From Xestospongia bergquistia (lineage: Eukaryota; Porifera; Demospongiae; Haplosclerida; Petrosiidae), in contig OZ014412.1 in NCBI GenBank assembly GCA_963965975.1, positions 4,528,501 through 4,592,500 on the forward strand: DNA of 64,000 bases. Direction: 5' to 3'. The notes beneath the pieces are model-generated. The model saw only the letters and a program-made list of their open reading frames with translations. It did not search any database and was not told the DNA's origin. Position numbers and translations under genes: made by a program. Below are positions 57,922 to 64,000 of the stretch, one piece after another. How positions within the stretch are numbered: position 1 is the first letter of the stretch; each line of letters starts with the position of its first letter.

Positions 57922-60900
57922 TTAGAAGACTTTAATGTCATCTCTTTTCATTTCCTTTAGTCCATCATCTAGTGTCAATACAAACTAGAGAAAGAGAGAG
58001 AGAGAGGTTATTTGTCATTCTATTAGATCATATTATCTCACCAGAAAGGAAAAGAACAGAGCAATTGCAGAGATGAAATGCCAGATATCATGGTTGTCAT
58101 AGAAATCAAGGATTCTACAGTCTTTGTTGTATTCACGCGACTCAGCTGGTGATGCCTGCATAGATAGTGTTATGTAGCTCAACACTAACACAGTTTTTAA
58201 CTCAATGCTAACATAACATTAATATTATTTAAACTCAAAACTACCACAGTATTAATTCAATGTTAACACATACTTACTTCCCATTGAGCAACATTGTTAA
58301 AATAAAAGAGAAAGGAAACTACCCAACATGTTCCTAGTATGACCAAAAACACAACAGGCATTATAGTCCATGGTTCTTGATGACAAACCTAAAATGTTGT
58401 AAGTAAATAGTGTATATAGAAACGAGATATATTAGTAGTCTATTTATAATTTATTAACAAACCTTAGAAAAAAAATATATTATAATTAACAGAAGAAAGT
58501 TAGTGATGAAAAGTGACAGTATAATTGTAGCAATGTCCTTTTGTAAAATAATCATAACAAGACCACTGGATAAGGTAAACGATATTATTAATTATGTGTC
58601 AATTACAGGGGCTGCCTCACATTAAAATGTTGGCAATTAGTGTAATAGTCATCTTGATAAACCTGGCCTAAATAAATTAAAATTGAATAAAATTTACATC
58701 TCCATAGTAACATGTCTACCCTATGTCTGGGTATGAAACTTTTACAATTTTCTTTGCTATTACAAGGTACACACCAACTTTTAAACCACTCCCAAATTCT
58801 CTTGTATGTGTCCCATTCTAAATGTTACATACAATTACATGAGGTATATTATTAATAAGCCATACCCACCTATCAATTTCCCCATCTTCCAGTCATGATA
58901 GAAATAGAAGGCAACGCAAAATAAAAAAATTGAAATGACAACAAGAACATAGAGGGTTCCTCTGGTTGGCCAATAATGTATGGAATCTTCATACTAGAGA
59001 AAAATATAATGTGTGTCATGTATTTATTATCCATCTTGTATCAGTCTACTCCTTTCTATTTACAAACCATCCATCCATCTATCCATTCACTCTTACTATG
59101 CCAATTAATGTTAATAAAATGACAACAGCCAAACAGAAGAAGGCAACAAAGGCATCAGAGTGAAGATCACTGTGTCTACTTTGAAATATCTTAACAATTA
59201 ATAGTCCACCAATAATAAACATGAATGCTGTGTCTATATGAAATACCATATATCTTAAATATATATTCCAATTACAAGAATTATGATGTAATTTTAAATA
59301 TATCCACATACCAAATTGAAAATTATTATTACTGGGACAAATGTGATAAAAGGCAGACATAAATCCCTCCATTATTAATGCAACACCTGGATGAGGTAGT
59401 TATTAAAATAATTAGTTATTAATGACAGGATCTTACCCATAGCATAATAGATACCAAAAAATTGAGGGATCCCATAATTCTAAACTAGAAAAATAAAATT
59501 CTGAAATTTTCTATCTTTCAAACTCACTTTAAATCTGTCTGGACTGCACTTTTGTTCTATTTTTGATTTACATTGTCTACAGAATCACCATTGTGTCAAG
59601 TATAATCACAAACACATATATAGTATATTGATTGTCATACCATTAGTGGGTTAATATTAAGTTAACACAAACCTGATTGCAACAATCACAATAAATGTTA
59701 CTCCTAGTATTATATATCCAATATTGCTCCAAATACTGTTGAAAGAACTAGAGAACACTTTATGTTCAGCCGCTATATATCAATCAACTCACCTTAGTAC
59801 TCCAAGAGGATGGGAACATTTGAAATTATAATAACAAGCATCTTGATTACCACTGCTATTTAATATCTAAATAGACAGATGAATTAGAAATGGATGGATA
59901 AAGAGATTGACATACTAGTTGTTCTGCTAGTACCAGCTGGAAGGCAGGGATTCCATAAAAGATACCCACTGTTATAGTATTCCTAGAGAGATTGACAAAT
60001 GAATGTGAGTAAGAGAACTTACCATCCATATACAGAATACTGTTTCTGTAATTCAACAACTGGTGTCTTTAATAGTTCAGGAATTCTTATAGAACTTTCA
60101 GTCTAATGAGAAAGGGAGAGAAGACAGAGAGAGAAGAAATGAATAGAAAGAGAGGAGACTGATTTTAATTAATTCCTAGTTAATCATACTTGATCAAGTA
60201 TTTTTTGTGCCTCAACACTGGACTCAGTATCTATAATATAAAAAGTGAAACAGTACTTAGTTATAATGTTTAGTAACAACCATTGACATTTGATTGTTCT
60301 CCGTTGAGTTGACTGTAGTCTGGTGTAGATTGAAATTTAATTGGTTGAGCTTCATCTAGAGAACAACACAAATAGATTAATGGGTAATAAAATGGATAGA
60401 TGAATAGATGAATGGATGAATGAATGCATAGCTAATGATCATTAACACATACCATCCTCTATATTATTTTTCTTTAGTGTCCATTTTATACACAGTGTCC
60501 ATTTTAGTGTACAACAACAACAACATTTAAATGTACTAGTAAAGTAAAGAGAATATATTATTATCAACATGTCAACATGTCAATATTTAATTGTGCTAGT
60601 AAAATAAAGACAATATATAATATCAAAAATTATCACTATAGCAACCATACTAACAAATTATTTAACTTATTGGTCCTTTTTAACAACTTATTAATCCATT
60701 TCTTACCAATAACAACAAGGACATATAAAGATACCACAGACAACAACTCCCAATACAATATAAAAAATTACAGGAACAATGAATGCTGTAGGATACTGAC
60801 TAGCTATAAAATAAATTAATATGACACATAAAATCATATATATAATACATAACAATACATAACAATAATAATATGTATTGTACCTTGTTTCCATGGCTTC

Positions 60901-62263
60901 ACAGTAAGTGTTACATAATAAGGATCAGAGGGAATTAGCTCCACCTCCTTTAATTTATGACAAAGAGAACCCTCAGCTACAATAACAATAATAAAGAAGT
61001 CATCACCTTCTATTGTTTCATGCTAAAAAAGGAAAAAAACAATAATAATAAAATAACTGGACATAATTATGTGTGTACTAACAGCTGTAACAGTGAGTGA
61101 AGCATCTGTAATCATTGTTTGATAGACACCTTTAGAACGAGTATTTTGTAATAAGTCATTTACTGGACACTAGAGACACAGACAGATAAATGGATGAATG
61201 AATACTAATATTACTTACTGTAGCATTTTGTACTGATACAATAGCACAACCACTTTTATTAGAAGAATTAGCTACAACATGAACAGTTGAATACCCTTCT
61301 GGAAACTTGAAGTAATACATCTGAGGTGTGTATTAACATACAATATCGTAGTGTTATAATAGTGAATGCATTAACAAATGCAATGCACTAAAGTGCTTAA
61401 CTTTGCTGCGGTTTATTCTTTTTAGCCTGACCTATACCAGACAAGAGATATCTCACGTGATGCGCAAGATGATTATTGATAACTCAATCAAAGGGGAAAA
61501 AGCTTTACCATTTAGTGCATCTACTGGGTACTTTGCACTCTAATTGACAAAAGGTCCAATACGTCCAACTTCTTAGTAAAAGTTAGTGATTCTCCAATAA
61601 CAGCTATATATGGTATGAGGCGCCGTTTGTGTCAAAATTGTTCATGATATAATAAATAAGTCATTATTTATTGAAATATACGGAAGCCTGAGACGGGCAT
61701 TCCAATTTCAATATAACGGGGTTATACGGAGTGACGGAGAGACGGCTCGTGGTACTCGCACTCCGCGTTTTATTAAGTAACAATAAAAAGTAAATCATAA
61801 CATGTTAAATATACCATTGAATGCATTTAATTTTGACACAAACGGGGGAAACGACGCTCCATAAATAATAAGTAAATCAACAATAATTTTGATAAATAAT
61901 GACTTATTTATTATATCATGAAAATTTTCCAATTTTGACACAAACGGCGCCCCATAGCATTAACAAATGCAATGCACTAAAGTGCTTAACTTTGCTGCGA
62001 TTTATTCTTTTTAGCCTGACCTTTACCAGACAAGAGATATCTCACGTGATGCGCAAGATGAAATATTTGCTGAGTTAAAGCAGTTCAAAGCCATTTGCAC
62101 GGCTAACAGATCTAGACATACACACAGACACCCACGCACTCAGTCACCCTCGCTATGCGCCCACGCACAGCAAGGTTAAAAATCATCTTTACCTGAGGTG
62201 CATTTGCTGCAGTATAGAAACTCACTGGCTCATCTAACCTGTGGAGAATGGAGAACAATCATT

Positions 62264-62319
<56 letters not shown>

Positions 62320-63226
62320 CCTTACTCCAAAACAAAGTTATCAACTGGTTCTATTTCAATATCATATTCTAGTTCTTCAGAGCTACTAGTAAAGACATCA
62401 ATATACATAGCAATTTCTTGTTCATTAGTATTATTATCTCTAAACACAGTACTACATATTGTACGATAGGAAGTATTGAAACTAGTAGAATATCTGAAAA
62501 GAAAAAAAATGAAAGCAATGATTTTTAGTAGCTATCTGTCCATTTAACAATATATCTATAAACCATCCATCCCTTTCGATTATGATACATTAACAATATC
62601 ATTACGTTTGTAATTGTAATGGTAGTTTCCAAGTTTGGACATTGGTATCATCTCTAATTACAAAAATAACTGGGTCTTTCTCAGTAGCATTACTGGAGTG
62701 TGTCTTCATACGAAACACCTAAGTATTAGAATAAAAAGGTATGAGAATGAGGACTACTACAGGTATAAGAATGAGACCATTTCTACACAGAAAAATAAGC
62801 TAAAAAATTGTTGAGTATGTTTTGATCTTATGTTTGAGGAAAACCTGCAAAGTAACTAGTCATGTCAAGCCAGGCCAGGAAGAATGCTACAAAGATGATA
62901 GAAGAGACTATTTTAAGATGCTTGGATGAATGTGGCGCCATGTGAGGTGTTGTGTACTTCTACAAACTACTAGTACTTACTGGATCTCTGCTCCTATTGT
63001 TACTGCACTCAATGAAAGTATTATTAATAATCCAAACATTAGTGTTGAGTTTCTTTACGTTCCAGGTCTCGTTAGTACATGGACTACCAAAGAACAGTTG
63101 TATTGTAGGACTCTCGTTAGATAAGCTGTTCAATCTATTACTGCTGCATTCAAACAGTTTTGAAAAGCTCATAGCAAACAGAGAGACCAGTACCAAAATA
63201 AAAAAAGACTGAAAGTAAGATACCAT
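57922..63226 (-). CDS. SIDT: SID1 transmembrane family protein B, 26 exons
   Basis: Tandem paralog of SIDT-A, 818 aa from summed exons. Exon 1 (62981-63226) gives a signal peptide beginning [17 protein letters not shown]. An earlier ATG at 63265 is possible but would put charged residues before it. Exons 2-6 are 62606-62718, 62326-62493, 62193-62238, 61219-61320 and 61083-61169; the rest run to 57922-57984. Nearly all exons match SIDT-A in length (113, 168, 46, 102, 87 and so on). Conserved motifs are [34 protein letters not shown] and the end [17 protein letters not shown]. Just after the first membrane segment lies a dense cysteine cluster (CPCCYC then CCCCC). Intron 4 (61324-62192) holds inserted repeats. 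Confidence 0.92.
61368..62061. repeat. 104-bp direct repeats flanking a MITE in SIDT-B intron 4
   Basis: About 104 bases at 61368-61471 recur at 61957-62061 with very few changes. They begin GCATTAACAAATGCAATGCA and end CACGTGATGCGCAAGATGA. The second copy starts exactly where the fold-back element ends. Confidence 0.85.
61614..61956. mobile_element. Fold-back MITE with long inverted ends and TA flanks
   Basis: The left end reads TATGAGGCGCCGTTTGTGTC and the right end, reversed, TATGGGGCGCCGTTTGTGTC. Both continue through AAAATTG and, after a short indel, TTCATGATATAATAAATAAG to give inverted repeats of about 60 bp. TA at each border suggests a TA target. A third copy of the end, partly decayed, lies inside near 61831-61864, so the element may be a nested or composite MITE. 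No coding sequence. Confidence 0.8.
62266..62316 (+). repeat. (CT)n microsatellite in SIDT-B intron 3
   Basis: About 50 bases of pure CT repeat just downstream of the exon 3 donor on the coding strand. SIDT-A has a shorter CT-rich tract at the same place (54590-54620). Confidence 0.85.
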
Positions 63227-63582
63227 CTTCTTAAATTCTGATGAAATAAGTCTCAGATGACACAATTCATGATCAGTAGACGTCAGGAATGTCTATGATG
63301 TGCTTTTCTTATGAATATAGGCCTAACTTCAACTATGTTTTAAGCATAGATGTTAGACATGCATCCCTCCTACTATCTAGGATTGGCAAAATGTCACAAT
63401 GCATAGTCTATCTCAATGTATTTACAGGGCCGTAGCACCTGCTTAGGCTATGGCCTGACGACTTTCTTGCTCTTAATTAAAAAAGAATTATAATATTCAT
63501 CATTACTAACACCTAATATATACAATTAATTAATATATAACACTTAATAATTATTAATTGCATAGATTACGCGATAGTACGA
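63227..63582. other. 5' flank of SIDT-B
   Basis: Presumed promoter region of SIDT-B, AT-rich, no recognised motif or gene. Confidence 0.5.
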
Positions 63583-63798
63583 GTGAGAATAGAAGTTGGA
63601 CGTAAGCCTTATCAGCCACTTGATTATCAATTTCCTAGACGTGAGTTTGGAAGTAAGAATGTTGTGAGACGTTCCTTTCAAGCAGTTTGGTTCAAAAAGT
63701 GGCCATGGCTACATTATGACCAACTCCAAGATTTGGCCTTTTGCTACACTTGTGTTCATGCTGTAAAATCTTGGTGCAATAAAGAATCTCAAGAGTAG
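63583..63798 (+). pseudogene. TTF-type zinc finger fragment of a ZMYM1/hAT-like transposase
   Basis: A frame of 71 codons without an ATG reads YQPLDYQFPRREFG, then RSFQAVWFKKWPWLHYD and LAFCYTCVHAV. This is the TTF-type zinc finger pattern found at the N-terminus of ZMYM1-like hAT transposases and derived proteins. It stops at 63798 with no transposase core after it. It could be a transposon remnant or an exon of a gene beyond the window edge. Confidence 0.6.
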
Positions 63799-64000
63799 TG
63801 ACTTGGCTTGCATTCGACTTAATGCTATTTCACATTCATAAAAGTAAATCAGATTTATCTTTGCCTGCGTTCTTTTGTAAATGAATTCTCCAGTGCCAAT
63901 GAACATCAACTTTCCCATATTGTAAAGTTTCATTAACTTATATTTTTTCTTTATAACCATTGTCAATCACATGTCTTTCTATTCAAATATTCATATAAAA
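63799..64000. other. Right end of window, nothing recognised
   Basis: AT-rich sequence without a supported feature. Confidence 0.5.

Overview
The window is eukaryotic and metazoan, and looks like a demosponge such as Amphimedon queenslandica (inferred). It is AT-rich, has short GT-AG introns, and carries a cilium-specific dynein, intronless RING/B-box/filamin/NHL genes and SID-1-type proteins.

Layout. (1) 1623-30989, + strand: one 45-exon gene for cytoplasmic dynein-2 heavy chain (DYNC2H1), the retrograde intraflagellar transport motor. An RFX-type X-box lies 99 bp before its ATG. (2) Its 11.7 kb intron 22 (8911-20619) holds four intact, intronless TRIM-NHL genes on the opposite strand. (3) 31135-49878: five more TRIM-NHL loci on the minus strand, one broken by two single-base deletions, plus a tenth reduced to a relic. 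They are mixed with a duplicated 3' end of DYNC2H1 and a 5'-truncated plus-strand MRE11 gene (40993-43411). One MRE11 intron carries an internally deleted hAT transposon inserted in a minisatellite. (4) 50544-63226, minus strand: two tandem 26-exon SID1 transmembrane family genes of 817 and 818 aa with almost identical exon lengths. Between and inside them are a decayed ZMYM1-like hAT transposase, a fold-back MITE and long direct repeats. (5) 63583-63798: a TTF-type zinc finger fragment.

The TRIM-NHL copies share one chassis (RING, two B-boxes, coiled coil, filamin/Ig, six NHL repeats). They differ mainly at short loop positions of the NHL propeller. A 60-nt block in the filamin domain is identical, synonymous sites included, in all nine copies. 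Several TRIM genes share a CCATATAAGG box 72-149 bp before the ATG. The array grew by duplication of whole gene-plus-flank units, some of which carried part of the dynein gene. The most distinctive feature is this antisense TRIM-NHL array, with a fixed chassis and variable propeller loops, partly nested in a conserved ciliary gene. Whether it works as a diversified recognition system is an inference.
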